NCBI GenBank assembly: GCA_963708545.1
Contig: CAVPUD010000005.1
Location: 1-14,861, forward strand
DNA length: 14,861 nt
Direction of reading: 5' to 3'
Origin: Extensimonas sp963708545
GTDB lineage: Bacteria; Pseudomonadota; Gammaproteobacteria; Burkholderiales; Burkholderiaceae_C
Shown: positions 1 through 7,145 of the stretch, piece by piece
Layout of the letters: every line of letters begins with the position of its first letter
Numbering within the stretch: the stretch's first letter is position 1
Notes under the pieces: model-generated
Told to the model about the DNA's origin: nothing
What the model saw: the letters and a program-made list of their open reading frames with translations, nothing else
Database searches by the model: none
Made by a program: the position numbers and the translations under genes

Positions 1-1148
1 GGCACGAGCTCCACCGTGATGCGTTGGCGCAGCGCGGCGACCGCGGGCTGGCCCACGGCCTCGTCGGTATAGGCATCGAGGCCGGCCGTGTCCACGCCGG
101 CCAGCGCCATGGCGACGGTATGCCGCAGGCTGAACTTGGCTTCGAGGCCCGTGCGCGGCTCGGGGATGTTGCACACGCCCTCGCTGCTCGCACCCACGCG
201 CACCTGCACGTGCGCGACGTCGGCGGGTGCGAGCTGGTGCCGTGTGCGCAGCTGGCGCGCGGCCTCGATCGCGGCGTGCGTGCCGTAGCAGGCCGCGTGG
301 AACTTGAACAGGTTGTGGTGCAGGTGCCAGCCGCCTGCGGGCTCGGCCAGCGCAATGTCCAGGCTGGGTGTGCCGCCGTGCGTGGCGAGCAGGCCCTGCG
401 GGCATTCGAGCGCGTCGGGGCGACTCGTGAAGCCGCGCGCGGCGAGCAAGGCCGCGTGCAGGCCGTCGGCGCTCGCGCGGCCCGCGTGCAAGGGCTTGCA
501 CATGGTGCCGAACATGGACTTGAGGCCCGCGGCCATGGTGCTTGCGATGCCCAGGGCCGTGGCCGTGTCTTCGGCGTCCAGGCGCAGCAGGTGCGCGCAG
601 GCCGCGGCAGAGCCCAGCGTGCCCAGCGTGGCCGTGGTGTGAAAGCCGCGCGCGTATTGCGCGTCGCCGCTCGTGCGCCCGATGCGGCACATGGTTTCGT
701 AGCCTGCGACGAAGGCGGTCAGAAAGTCACGCCCGCTCGCGCCGCGCGTCTCGGCCAATGCCAGCAGGGCCGGCACCAGCGCGACCGAGGGGTGGCCCGT
801 GCAGGCCATGTTGACGTCGTCGTAGTCGAGCGCGTGCGAGGCCGCACCGTTGATCAGCGCGGCCTGCCGGCTCGAGGTGGCGAGCGCGTGGCCTATCACC
901 GTGGCCTGGGCGTGGCCGCCCTGCTCGCGCGCTTCTTCGGCGAGCATATGCACCAGCGGCTCGCAAGCGCCCGCGAGCGCCACGCCTATCCAGTCGAGCA
1001 GGCATTGGCGCGCTAGCAGGCGCACGGCGGGCGGCAGATCGGTGTAGCGCAGTGCCGCGCTGCGCGCGGCGAGCGTGCGTGTGAGCCCGGGCGTCGTGGC
1101 CGCAGGCGCTGTGGCAACGTCAGTGGCGGTGGCGGCGGGCGTGGTCAT
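1..1148 (-). CDS. MmgE/PrpD-family protein (3' end missing)
   Basis: The minus-strand frame stays open for about 382 codons from ATG 1148 to the window edge. The family is usually about 450-460 residues, so roughly the last 70-80 are outside. MmgE/PrpD proteins include 2-methylcitrate dehydratase (PrpD) and other dehydratases or isomerases of carboxylic acids; many members have no known substrate. The family shows in the N-terminal all-helical domain, with LLDWIGVALAG at about residues 50-60, NGAASHALDYDDVN at about 100-113 and TGHPS at about 117-121. A later stretch, FKFHAACYGTHAAIEAA, matches the family's K-x-x-x-x-C-x-x-x-H region. The first ~20 residues are Ala/Thr-rich, so a later start is possible. 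The start lies one base after the stop of the enoyl-CoA hydratase gene, which implies one transcript and translational coupling. Without prpB/prpC nearby it is unlikely to be the classical methylcitrate-cycle PrpD (inference). Confidence 0.88.
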   Translation of the reverse strand, partial: MTTPAATATDVATAPAATTPGLTRTLAARSAALRYTDLPPAVRLLARQCLLDWIGVALAGACEPLVHMLAEEAREQGGHAQATVIGHALATSSRQAALINGAASHALDYDDVNMACTGHPSVALVPALLALAETRGASGRDFLTAFVAGYETMCRIGRTSGDAQYARGFHTTATLGTLGSAAACAHLLRLDAEDTATALGIASTMAAGLKSMFGTMCKPLHAGRASADGLHAALLAARGFTSRPDALECPQGLLATHGGTPSLDIALAEPAGGWHLHHNLFKFHAACYGTHAAIEAARQLRTRHQLAPADVAHVQVRVGASSEGVCNIPEPRTGLEAKFSLRHTVAMALAGVDTAGLDAYTDEAVGQPAVAALRQRITVELV

Positions 1149-1149
1149 G

Positions 1150-1914
1150 TCAGCGTCCTTTCCAGACGGGTTTGCGTTTTTCGCGGAAGGAGCGCGGGCC
1201 TTCGAGTGCGTCTTCGCTCAGATACACCGTGGCAAAGGCGTGGTTCGAGGCGCGCAGCGCCGCGGTGCGACCCATTTCGGTCGAAAGGCGCACCATTTCT
1301 TTGGCCGCGCGCACCGTGAGCGGCGCGTTTGCCATGAGCTTTTGCGCGAGCTCGATCGCACCCTGCAGCGCCTGGCCTTTGGGCATCAGGCGGTTGATGT
1401 AGCCAAGCTCGTAGGCGCGCTGCGCGCTCAAAGGGTCGCCCGTCATCGCGACTTCCATGAGGATGCGCTGCGGCAGCATGTGGATCACGGGCGCGGCCCA
1501 GGGCATGCCGCGGCCGACCTTGGCTTCGGTGATGGCGAACTTGGCGGTCTCGTCGGCCACGCACAGGTCGCACATCTGCGCGAGCAGCCAGCCGCCCGCG
1601 TAGGCGTAGCCGTGTACGGCGGCGATCACGGGTTTGGTGACTTCGATGTTGTCGCCGAGCACCGGCATGAAGCCCGGCGGCGGGATGCGCAGCTGCGTGT
1701 CGGCGGCTTCGACCAGGTCCATGCCGGCGCAGAAGTTTTCGCCAGCGCCTGAAAGAATGGCGATCTGCGCCGTTTCGTCGGTCTCGAAGCGGCGCCAGAT
1801 GTCGAAAAAGCCCTTGCGTACCGCGTTGCTCAGTGCGTTGCGGCGCTCGGGCCGGTTGATGGTGATGAAGGCGATGCCATCCTTGACTTCGTACAGAAGT
1901 TCGTTGCTGCTCAT
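1150..1914 (-). CDS. Enoyl-CoA hydratase/isomerase (crotonase) family protein
   Basis: This is a complete 254-residue crotonase-fold protein, the usual length for the family, likely cytosolic and acting on an acyl-CoA. Visible landmarks are the N-terminal INRPERRNAL (20-28), the oxyanion-hole segment NFCAGMDL (60-67), the second oxyanion segment HGYAYAGGWLLAQMCD (101-116), and the C-terminal FREKRKPVWKGR. Compared with rat mitochondrial enoyl-CoA hydratase, the position of Glu144 holds Leu110, while Glu164 is retained as Glu130 in ITEAKVG. One of the two hydratase glutamates is therefore missing, and isomerase, dehydratase, lyase or hydrolase chemistry is as plausible as hydration. A GGAG ribosome-binding site (complement of 1924-1927) lies about 10 bases before ATG 1914. 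It is divergent from the CoA-transferase gene and heads a probable two-gene operon with the MmgE/PrpD gene. Confidence 0.93.
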   Translation of the reverse strand: MSSNELLYEVKDGIAFITINRPERRNALSNAVRKGFFDIWRRFETDETAQIAILSGAGENFCAGMDLVEAADTQLRIPPPGFMPVLGDNIEVTKPVIAAVHGYAYAGGWLLAQMCDLCVADETAKFAITEAKVGRGMPWAAPVIHMLPQRILMEVAMTGDPLSAQRAYELGYINRLMPKGQALQGAIELAQKLMANAPLTVRAAKEMVRLSTEMGRTAALRASNHAFATVYLSEDALEGPRSFREKRKPVWKGR

Positions 1915-1958
1915 GGGTTATGTCTCCGGGGACGGTGGTTGGGAAGAAAAGAGCAGAC

Positions 1959-1978
1959 TATCAAACGATTGTTTGGTA
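1959..1978. promoter_or_regulatory. Palindromic operator candidate, copy 1
   Basis: The sequence TATCAAACGATTGTTTGGTA is an imperfect inverted repeat, with arms TAnCAAAC and GTTTGnTA around ATTG-like central bases. CAAAC-N4-GTTTG agrees with the published consensus for PsrA, a TetR-family fatty-acid regulator of Pseudomonas (G/C-AAAC-N2-4-GTTT-G/C, from memory). It lies 45 bases from the hydratase start and 90 bases from the CoA-transferase start, in their shared divergent promoter region. A weak sigma-70-like pair for the rightward gene, TTGGTA at 1973-1978 and TATAGG at 1998-2003 (19-base spacer), overlaps it, which would fit repression. A similar palindrome lies at 11481-11500. Confidence 0.6.
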
Positions 1979-2067
1979 TTCTGACCCACTTTTGAAGTAT
2001 AGGGGCAGGGCAAGAACCTTCGCTCTGCCAATACGCAAGCAAGTGTGCAACCAGGAGACCGAAAACA

Positions 2068-3351
2068 ATGGCGAAAACGGCGCAAACGCAGTCTGAAAGC
2101 GCGTCAGAGGCTCATAAAAAAGAAGCATCCACGGCCAATGCGGCAAAAACCCGAGGCGGCGCTGGCCCGCTCGCGGGGGTGCGCGTGATCGACCTGAGCG
2201 CGGTGCTCATGGGGCCTTATGCGACGCAGATCCTGGGCGACCACGGTGCCGACGTGGTGAAGATCGAGTCGCCCGAGGGTGACTCCACGCGCGCGATCGG
2301 GCCGGCGCGCCATGCGGGCATGGGGCCGATGTTCCTGCATCTGAATCGCAACAAGCGCAGCGTGGTGCTGGACTTGAAGACCCCTGCCGGCAAGGCCGCG
2401 ATGCGCAGGTTGCTCGAGAGCGCCGACGTGTTCGTGCACAACCTGCGCCCGGCCTCGGTGGCGCGGCTGGGGTTCGACTACGACAGCGTCGCGGCGATCA
2501 ATCCGCGCATCATCTGGTGCGGCGTCTATGGCTACGGCGAAGAAGGCCCCTACGCGGGGCGGCCGGCCTACGACGACCTGATCCAGGGCGCCGTGGGCGT
2601 GGCGGCCCTGCAAAAGCGCGCGGGCGCCGAGGTGCCGCGCTACACGCCGCTCAACATCGCCGACCGCATGACCGGCCTGCACGCCGCGCACAGCGTGGCC
2701 ATGGCGCTCTTTGCGCGCGAGCGCAGCGGGCGCGGCTGCCGCATCGACATCCCCATGTTCGAAACCATGGTGGGTGTGGTGCTGTCCGACCACATTTATG
2801 GCCGCACCTTCGTACCGCCCACGGGCGAGGCCGGCTACAGCCGCCTGCTCTCGCCGAGCCGTCGCCCCTATGAAACCAGCGACGGCTACCTGTGCGCCAT
2901 GGTTTACAACGACGGCCAGTGGCAGCGCTTTCTGCACGCGATCGGGCGCGAAGACCTGCTGGCCGACGCGCGCTTTGCGAGCCTGGCGAGCCGCACGCGC
3001 CACATCGACGAGGTCTATGGCTTTCTCGCGCAGACGCTGCGCACGCAAAGCACCGCGCATTGGCTCGAGTTTTTTGCGCGCATAGACCTGCCCGCAGGGC
3101 CGGTCAACACCATCGAAGAGCTGTTCGACGACCCACACCTCGCGGCCGTCGGCTTTTTCCAGCAGATCGAGCACCCGAGCGAAGGGCCCATGCGCATCTT
3201 CGGGACGGCGGCGCGTTGGGTCGGCTACGAGGTCGGCGCGCTCGCGCCAGCGCCGCGCCTGGGCGAGCACACCGAAGAGGTGCTGCGCGAATGCGGCTTC
3301 GATCCGGGCCAGCTCGCGTGCCATGCAAAAAACCAGGAGGTGAAACCATGA
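2068..3351 (+). CDS. CaiB/BaiF (family III) CoA-transferase
   Basis: This 427-residue protein transfers CoA from an acyl-CoA donor to a carboxylic acid. The fold begins at about residue 34 with PLAGVRVIDLS, followed by GPYATQILGDHGADVVKIE (49-67), LNRNKRSVVLDLK (92-104) and the GYGEEGPYAGRPAYDD segment. In that segment the Asp at 169 or 170 corresponds to the catalytic aspartate that carries the anhydride/CoA-thioester intermediate in family III enzymes. DIPMFETM and LPAGPVNTIEELFDDPH are further family signatures. The first ~33 residues are a low-complexity Ala/Lys/Ser/Thr/Glu tail ahead of the conserved domain. ATG 2068 is favoured by AGGAG at 2053-2057. The acceptor acid is unknown. The overlapping dioxygenase and the divergent acyl-CoA genes suggest it activates the acid that enters this catabolic set. 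Confidence 0.95.
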   Translation: MAKTAQTQSESASEAHKKEASTANAAKTRGGAGPLAGVRVIDLSAVLMGPYATQILGDHGADVVKIESPEGDSTRAIGPARHAGMGPMFLHLNRNKRSVVLDLKTPAGKAAMRRLLESADVFVHNLRPASVARLGFDYDSVAAINPRIIWCGVYGYGEEGPYAGRPAYDDLIQGAVGVAALQKRAGAEVPRYTPLNIADRMTGLHAAHSVAMALFARERSGRGCRIDIPMFETMVGVVLSDHIYGRTFVPPTGEAGYSRLLSPSRRPYETSDGYLCAMVYNDGQWQRFLHAIGREDLLADARFASLASRTRHIDEVYGFLAQTLRTQSTAHWLEFFARIDLPAGPVNTIEELFDDPHLAAVGFFQQIEHPSEGPMRIFGTAARWVGYEVGALAPAPRLGEHTEEVLRECGFDPGQLACHAKNQEVKP

Positions 3352-4190
3352 GTAATGCAAACTGGAAGATTGAACGCTGCGCTGGCGCCATCGGGGCCGA
3401 GATTTGGGGCGTCGATCTGTCGCGCCCGCTCGATGCCGCCGAACGCGCCGCGCTGCGCGCGCTGTGGCTCGAGCACGGCGTGCTCTTTTTCCGCGACCAG
3501 CCGCTGTCGAGCGCGCAGTTCCTCGCCTTTGCCCAGAGTTGGGGCACGCCCGTCGAATACCCGTTCGTCAAAGGCCTCGCGGACTACCCCGTGATCATCG
3601 AGATCAAGAAGCTCGAACACGAAAAGGTCAACTTCGGCGGCGTGTGGCACAGCGACACGGCCTACCTCGAGCGTCCGCCCATGGCCACGCTGCTGCTCGC
3701 GCGCGAGGTGCCGCCCTATGGCGGCGACACCATGTTCGCGAACCAGTACCTGGCTTACGAAACCCTGTCCGAGGGCATGAAAAAGCTGCTCGAAGGGCTG
3801 GACGCCGTGAACACCTCGGCCAAGGCCGACGTCACGCGCACGCGCGAAGACCGACTGGCTGAAGTCGGGCGCAGCGACACCGCGAGCCAGTACGAGGCCA
3901 CGCACCCCGTGGTGCGCACGCACCCCGAGACCGGGCGCAAGGCTTTGTACGTGAACTACGCGCACACGGCGCGCTTTGCCGGCATGACCGAGGAAGAAAG
4001 CGCGCCGCTGCTGCAATGGCTTTTCGCGCACCAGAAGAAGGAGGAATTCACCTGCCGCTTTCGCTGGCGCGTGGGCTCGCTCGCGCTGTGGGACAACCGC
4101 TGCACGCACCACTTCCCGGTCAATGACTACCATGGCTTTCGCCGCGTGTTGCACCGCATCACCTTGGCGGGCGACAGACCGCAGCGCTGA
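3348..4190 (+). CDS. TauD/TfdA-family Fe(II)/2-oxoglutarate dioxygenase
   Basis: This 280-residue cytosolic enzyme of the taurine/2,4-D dioxygenase family would couple 2-oxoglutarate decarboxylation to substrate hydroxylation. The iron ligands are visible as H101 and D103 (WHSDTAYLERPP) and the distal H255 in WDNRCTHHFPVND. R266 and R270 in RRVLHRITL fall where TauD has its conserved carboxylate-binding arginines. Position 70, a taurine-binding His in TauD as I recall, is Glu here, so taurine is not the expected substrate. The frame is open upstream of 3348, but ATG 3348 is chosen because AGGAGG at 3335-3340 precedes it by 7 bases and the conserved domain starts there. It overlaps the CoA-transferase stop (ATGA), giving tight translational coupling. 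The substrate is unknown. It probably acts on the same acid, or its CoA ester, as the transferase. Confidence 0.95.
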   Translation: MSNANWKIERCAGAIGAEIWGVDLSRPLDAAERAALRALWLEHGVLFFRDQPLSSAQFLAFAQSWGTPVEYPFVKGLADYPVIIEIKKLEHEKVNFGGVWHSDTAYLERPPMATLLLAREVPPYGGDTMFANQYLAYETLSEGMKKLLEGLDAVNTSAKADVTRTREDRLAEVGRSDTASQYEATHPVVRTHPETGRKALYVNYAHTARFAGMTEEESAPLLQWLFAHQKKEEFTCRFRWRVGSLALWDNRCTHHFPVNDYHGFRRVLHRITLAGDRPQR

Positions 4191-4248
4191 GAGGCTGGGA
4201 GTCACCAGTCACCGCTTGGGAATCTAGGCGGCGCCATCGTTTAGCATG

Positions 4249-4302
4249 ATTTTGGCATTTTATCAAGGTGTAGCAAGCGCAAGCAGCTATATTTGTGGTA
4301 GC
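4249..4302 (+). repeat. Dispersed intergenic repeat, copy 1
   Basis: This 54-base stretch aligns without gaps to 5913-5966. The two share a perfect 15-base core AAGCGCAAGCAGCTA (4275-4289 and 5939-5953), a TTTTGGC at the left side and a TAGC at the right end. It sits between the dioxygenase stop and the PHP-domain gene. The short arms GCTA and TAGC can pair across the intervening bases. I recall similar elements between genes in Comamonadaceae genomes, but that is memory, not a search. Confidence 0.65.
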
Positions 4303-4362
4303 AACTCTTCTCCAGGTAACCCCACTGCCTTCCGCCTGCGTGCGCTCGCGTAAGATGCCTGC

Positions 4363-5238
4363 GTGACATCGCCTTACCTGAACCCCGATCTGCATTCGCA
4401 TTCCGTCGTCTCCGACGGCACCCTGACGCCCGAAGAACTGGCGGCGCGTGCGCGTGCCAATGGCGTCGATCTGTGGGCTTTGACCGACCACGACGAGGTC
4501 GGCGGCCAGCACCGCGCTGCCGCCGCAGCGCGCGCGCAGGGCATGGCCTATCTTTGCGGCACCGAAATTTCCGTGAGCTTTGCGGGCGAGACCGTGCACA
4601 TCGTCGGCCTGGGGTTCGACCCCGACGACGCGGCGCTGGTGCAGGGCCTGGCCGCCACGCGCGGCGGCCGTGAGCGAGCGCGCACGCGAGATGGCCGAGC
4701 AGCTTGCCGCGCAGGCGGCATCGCAGGCGCGTTCGAAGGCGCGCTGCGTTATGTGGGCAACCCCGAACTGGTCTCGCGCACGCACTTTGCACGCTTTCTG
4801 GTGGACAGCAAGCGTGTGCCGCGACACGTCGGAGGTGTTTCGCAAATACCTGATCGAAGGCAAACCCGGCTACGTGCCGCACCGCTGGGCGGCGCTCGGT
4901 GACGCGGTGCGCTGGATCGTCGGCGCGGGCGGCGTGGCCGTGATCGCGCACCCGGCCCGCTACCGCCTCACGGCGAACGAGGAGTACGCGCTGTTTTCCG
5001 AATTTCGGCGCACGGCGGCCAGGCCGTGGAAGTGGTCACCGGCAGCCACACGTCGGCCGAATACCAAACCTATGCGCGCATGGCGCAGGAGTTTGGCCTT
5101 GCGGCGTCGCGCGGCAGCGATTTTCACAGCCCCGAGGAATCCTCTTACGACCTCGGCAGCCTGCCGCACTTGCCGGCGGGGCTCGCCTCGGTGTGGGAAT
5201 TGCTTCAAGCGCGCATCCAGCATCCCGCGATCCGATGA
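4363..5238 (+). pseudogene. rnm: PHP-domain phosphoesterase (YciV/RNase AM-like), frameshifted
   Basis: The product resembles the PHP-domain YciV/TrpH family (RNase AM in E. coli), metal-dependent nucleases or phosphatases. All expected motifs are present but spread over two frames. DLHSHSVVSDG, TDHDEVGG, GTEIS and, after 4717, RTHFARFLVDSK and GSDFHSPEES read in the frame of the GTG start at 4363. SERAREMAEQ (about 4670-4710) and VCRDTSEVFRKYL to IAHPARY (about 4814-5008) read one base later. Four single-base shifts are needed, near 4670 (+1), 4710 (-1), 4813 (+1, an extra C between AAG and GTG) and 5008 (-1, probably a missing G after CGG). They cancel, so the restored product is 291 residues, close to the 293 of E. 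coli YciV. It may be a decaying gene or a stretch of poor sequence. The yciO-like neighbour, 22 bases downstream, follows the E. coli order. Confidence 0.85.
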
Positions 5239-5260
5239 AATACCCGGGTGAGGAGCCCGC

Positions 5261-5897
5261 ATGGCCCAGTTCTTTGAAATCCACCCCGACAACCCGCAGC
5301 CGCGCCTGCTGCGCCAGGCTGCGGCGCTGCTGCAGCAAGGCGGCGTGCTCGCCGTGCCCACCGATTCGAGCTACGCGCTCGTGTGCCAGCTCGACGACAA
5401 GCAGGCCGTGGAGCGCCTGCGCCGCGTGCGCCAGGTCGATGACAAGCACCTGCTCACCCTGTTGTGCTCGCGACTTGTCGCAGCTTGCGAACTACGCGCG
5501 CGTCGACAACCGGCAATACCGCTTGCTCAAGCTCGGCACGCCCGGGCCCTACACCTTCATTCTCGAAGCGTCCAAGGAAGTGCCGCGCCGCGTGAGCCAC
5601 CCGCAGCGCAAGACCATAGGCCTGCGCGTGCCTGCGCGCAAAGGGCTGCAGATGCTGCTCGAGTTGCATGGCGCGCCGCTGCTCGCCACCACCCTGATCC
5701 CGCCCGGCGAGAGCGCACCGCTCAACGACGCGCAGGAAATCCGCGCGCGCTACGAGCATGCGATCGACGCCGTGGTCGATGCCGGCCCTTGTCCCGCCGA
5801 GCCCACCACAGTGCTAGACCTCGTGCCCATGGCCACAGGCGGCGAGCCCGTGGTGCTGCGCGAGGGCCGCGGCAGCTTGGAGGCGCTGGGGCTTTGA
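5261..5897 (+). pseudogene. yciO: YciO-like Sua5/YrdC/YciO-family protein, one frameshift
   Basis: The protein belongs to the Sua5/YrdC/YciO family, related to threonylcarbamoyl-AMP synthase (TsaC); the exact role of the YciO branch is not settled. ATG 5261 has AGGAG at 5251-5255. The N-terminal part, GGVLAVPTDSSYALVCQLDD to RQVDDKHLLTLLC, reads in the ATG frame to about 5467. The rest, RDLSQLANYARVDNRQYRLL, then GTPGPYTFILEASKEVPRR, KTIGLRVP and the C-terminal PTTVLDLV and VVLREGRGS, reads one base later to the TGA at 5895-5897. One extra base near 5470 (TGC-t-CGCGAC) explains this. Removing it gives about 211 residues, near the E. coli length of about 206. If the shift is real the protein loses its C-terminal two thirds. 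Together with the four shifts in the gene before, the indels cluster within about 800 bases. Confidence 0.87.
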
Positions 5898-5912
5898 GCG
5901 ATTTTTATAGTC

Positions 5913-5966
5913 TTTTTGGCCTCTAGCCCTTATACAGAAAGCGCAAGCAGCTACTTTTTTAGTAGC
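5913..5966 (+). repeat. Dispersed intergenic repeat, copy 2, with hairpin
   Basis: This is the second copy of the element at 4249-4302, same length and ungapped, with the identical core at 5939-5953. Its right end holds a perfect 7-base stem, AGCTACT (5949-5955) and AGTAGCT (5961-5967), around a loop of five T. The last stem base is the first base of the transaldolase stop codon (TAA, complement of 5967-5969). It fills the space between two converging genes (yciO-like and tal). There is no T-run after the stem in either direction, so it is not a classical intrinsic terminator. Confidence 0.75.
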
Positions 5967-6917
5967 TTATTGCGCCGCCAGAACCAGCTGCTCGAGTTTC
6001 CGCGTATCGGCGCAGAAGCTGCGGATGCCTTCGGCGAGCTTTTCCGTGGCCATTGCGTCCTCATTGAGCGCGAAGCGAAAGCCCGGCTCGTCGTAGTGCA
6101 CGGGCGCGATGTCCATCGCGCGTGCGGCCTCGGCTCCTAGCGCACGCTGCAGCGGCGCCTCGCTCGCGGCGAGCTGCGCGAGCAGCTCGGGCGCAATCGT
6201 GAGCAAATCGCAGCCCGCGAGCGCAATGATCTGCCCCACGTTGCGAAAGCTCGCGCCCATCACCTCGGTGGCGATGCCGAAGTGCTTGTAGTAGTGGTAA
6301 ATCTGGCGCACCGAGCGCACGCCGGGGTCGTTCGCGCCGGCCATCGCGGCCTCGTCCCACTGTGCGCCGGCCTGCTTTTTGTACCAGTCGTAGATGCGCC
6401 CGACGAAGGGCGAGATCAGCTGCACCCTGGCCTGCGCGCAGGCCACGGCCTGGCAGAACGAGAACAGCAGCGTGAGGTTGGTGTGGATGCCGCGGCGCTC
6501 GAGCTGCTCGGCTGCGCGAATGCCCTCCCAGGTCGAGGCGATCTTGATGAGCACGCGGTCTATGTGTATGCCTTCGGCCTGGTAGAGCTCGATGAGGCGC
6601 TCCGCGCGCGCCACCGTGGCGCTGGTGTCGAAGCTCAGGCGCGCATCGACCTCGGTGGAGACGCGCCCCGGGATGACGGCCAGAATCTCGCAGCCAAAGC
6701 GCACGAGCAGGCGGTCTATCAGCGCGTCCATGGGCTGCCCGCGCCAGCGCGCCACCGTGGTTTGCAGCAGCGGCGCGTATTCGGGTTTTTGCACCGCCTT
6801 GAGGATCAGCGAGGGATTGGTCGTGGCATCCCGCGGCTGGTATTGCGCCAGCTGCTGGAAGTCGCCGGTGTCGGCAACCACGGTCGTGTACTGTTTGAGG
6901 GCTTCGAGCTGGTTCAT
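5967..6917 (-). CDS. tal: Transaldolase
   Basis: This cytosolic enzyme of the non-oxidative pentose phosphate pathway moves a dihydroxyacetone unit from sedoheptulose 7-phosphate to glyceraldehyde 3-phosphate. The 316 residues match E. coli TalB (317) in length and start, MNQLEALKQYTTVVADTGDF. D16 in VVADTGD, N34 in ATTNPSLIL, E89 in VSTEVDARLSFDT and the Schiff-base lysine K125 in VLIKIASTWEG are all present, as are the later NLTLLFSF and SPFVGRIYDWYKK. The frame is open to an ATG at 6962, but the family start at 6917 is preferred. No good Shine-Dalgarno sequence is seen before either. It stands alone, divergent from the carbonic-anhydrase-like gene. The region between them (6918-7145) shows no further gene or clear regulatory site. 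Confidence 0.97.
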   Translation of the reverse strand: MNQLEALKQYTTVVADTGDFQQLAQYQPRDATTNPSLILKAVQKPEYAPLLQTTVARWRGQPMDALIDRLLVRFGCEILAVIPGRVSTEVDARLSFDTSATVARAERLIELYQAEGIHIDRVLIKIASTWEGIRAAEQLERRGIHTNLTLLFSFCQAVACAQARVQLISPFVGRIYDWYKKQAGAQWDEAAMAGANDPGVRSVRQIYHYYKHFGIATEVMGASFRNVGQIIALAGCDLLTIAPELLAQLAASEAPLQRALGAEAARAMDIAPVHYDEPGFRFALNEDAMATEKLAEGIRSFCADTRKLEQLVLAAQ

Positions 6918-7145
6918 GGCAAAACAAAGGAAAAAAGCCGGCAGCATTGGTCGAATGGGCACTGTCAGCTATTCATTTTAGGGTGCGCTGGTGTCGTGGC
7001 CGAATGTATGGCTGAAAGTGCGAGCCCACAGTGGTAATGCCCATCTCGCGCAGGCCCATGCGCAGGTCCGCCCTGGCTCCCTACAATTGGCCGCACCTTG
7101 GAGCCGTACTACGGCGGGGATCGTTGATGATTGGGAGACATGAAC

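Noticed and set aside
24..1016. A 330-codon plus-strand open frame at the left edge
   Set aside because: It is the shadow of the MmgE/PrpD gene on the minus strand. Its product is Ala/Arg/Gly/His-rich without any family motif.
2104..3360. A 418-codon minus-strand open frame opposite the CoA-transferase gene
   Set aside because: It is an antisense shadow caused by high GC at third positions. The product has no recognisable domain, whereas the plus strand encodes a full CaiB-family protein.
4191..4362. A possible small gene or RNA between the dioxygenase and PHP-domain genes
   Set aside because: I find no start with a ribosome-binding site and no tRNA-like fold. The dispersed repeat accounts for the recognisable part.
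5949..5967. An intrinsic terminator at the hairpin between yciO-like and tal
   Set aside because: The run of T is in the loop and no T-run follows the stem on either strand, so it is better read as part of the dispersed repeat.
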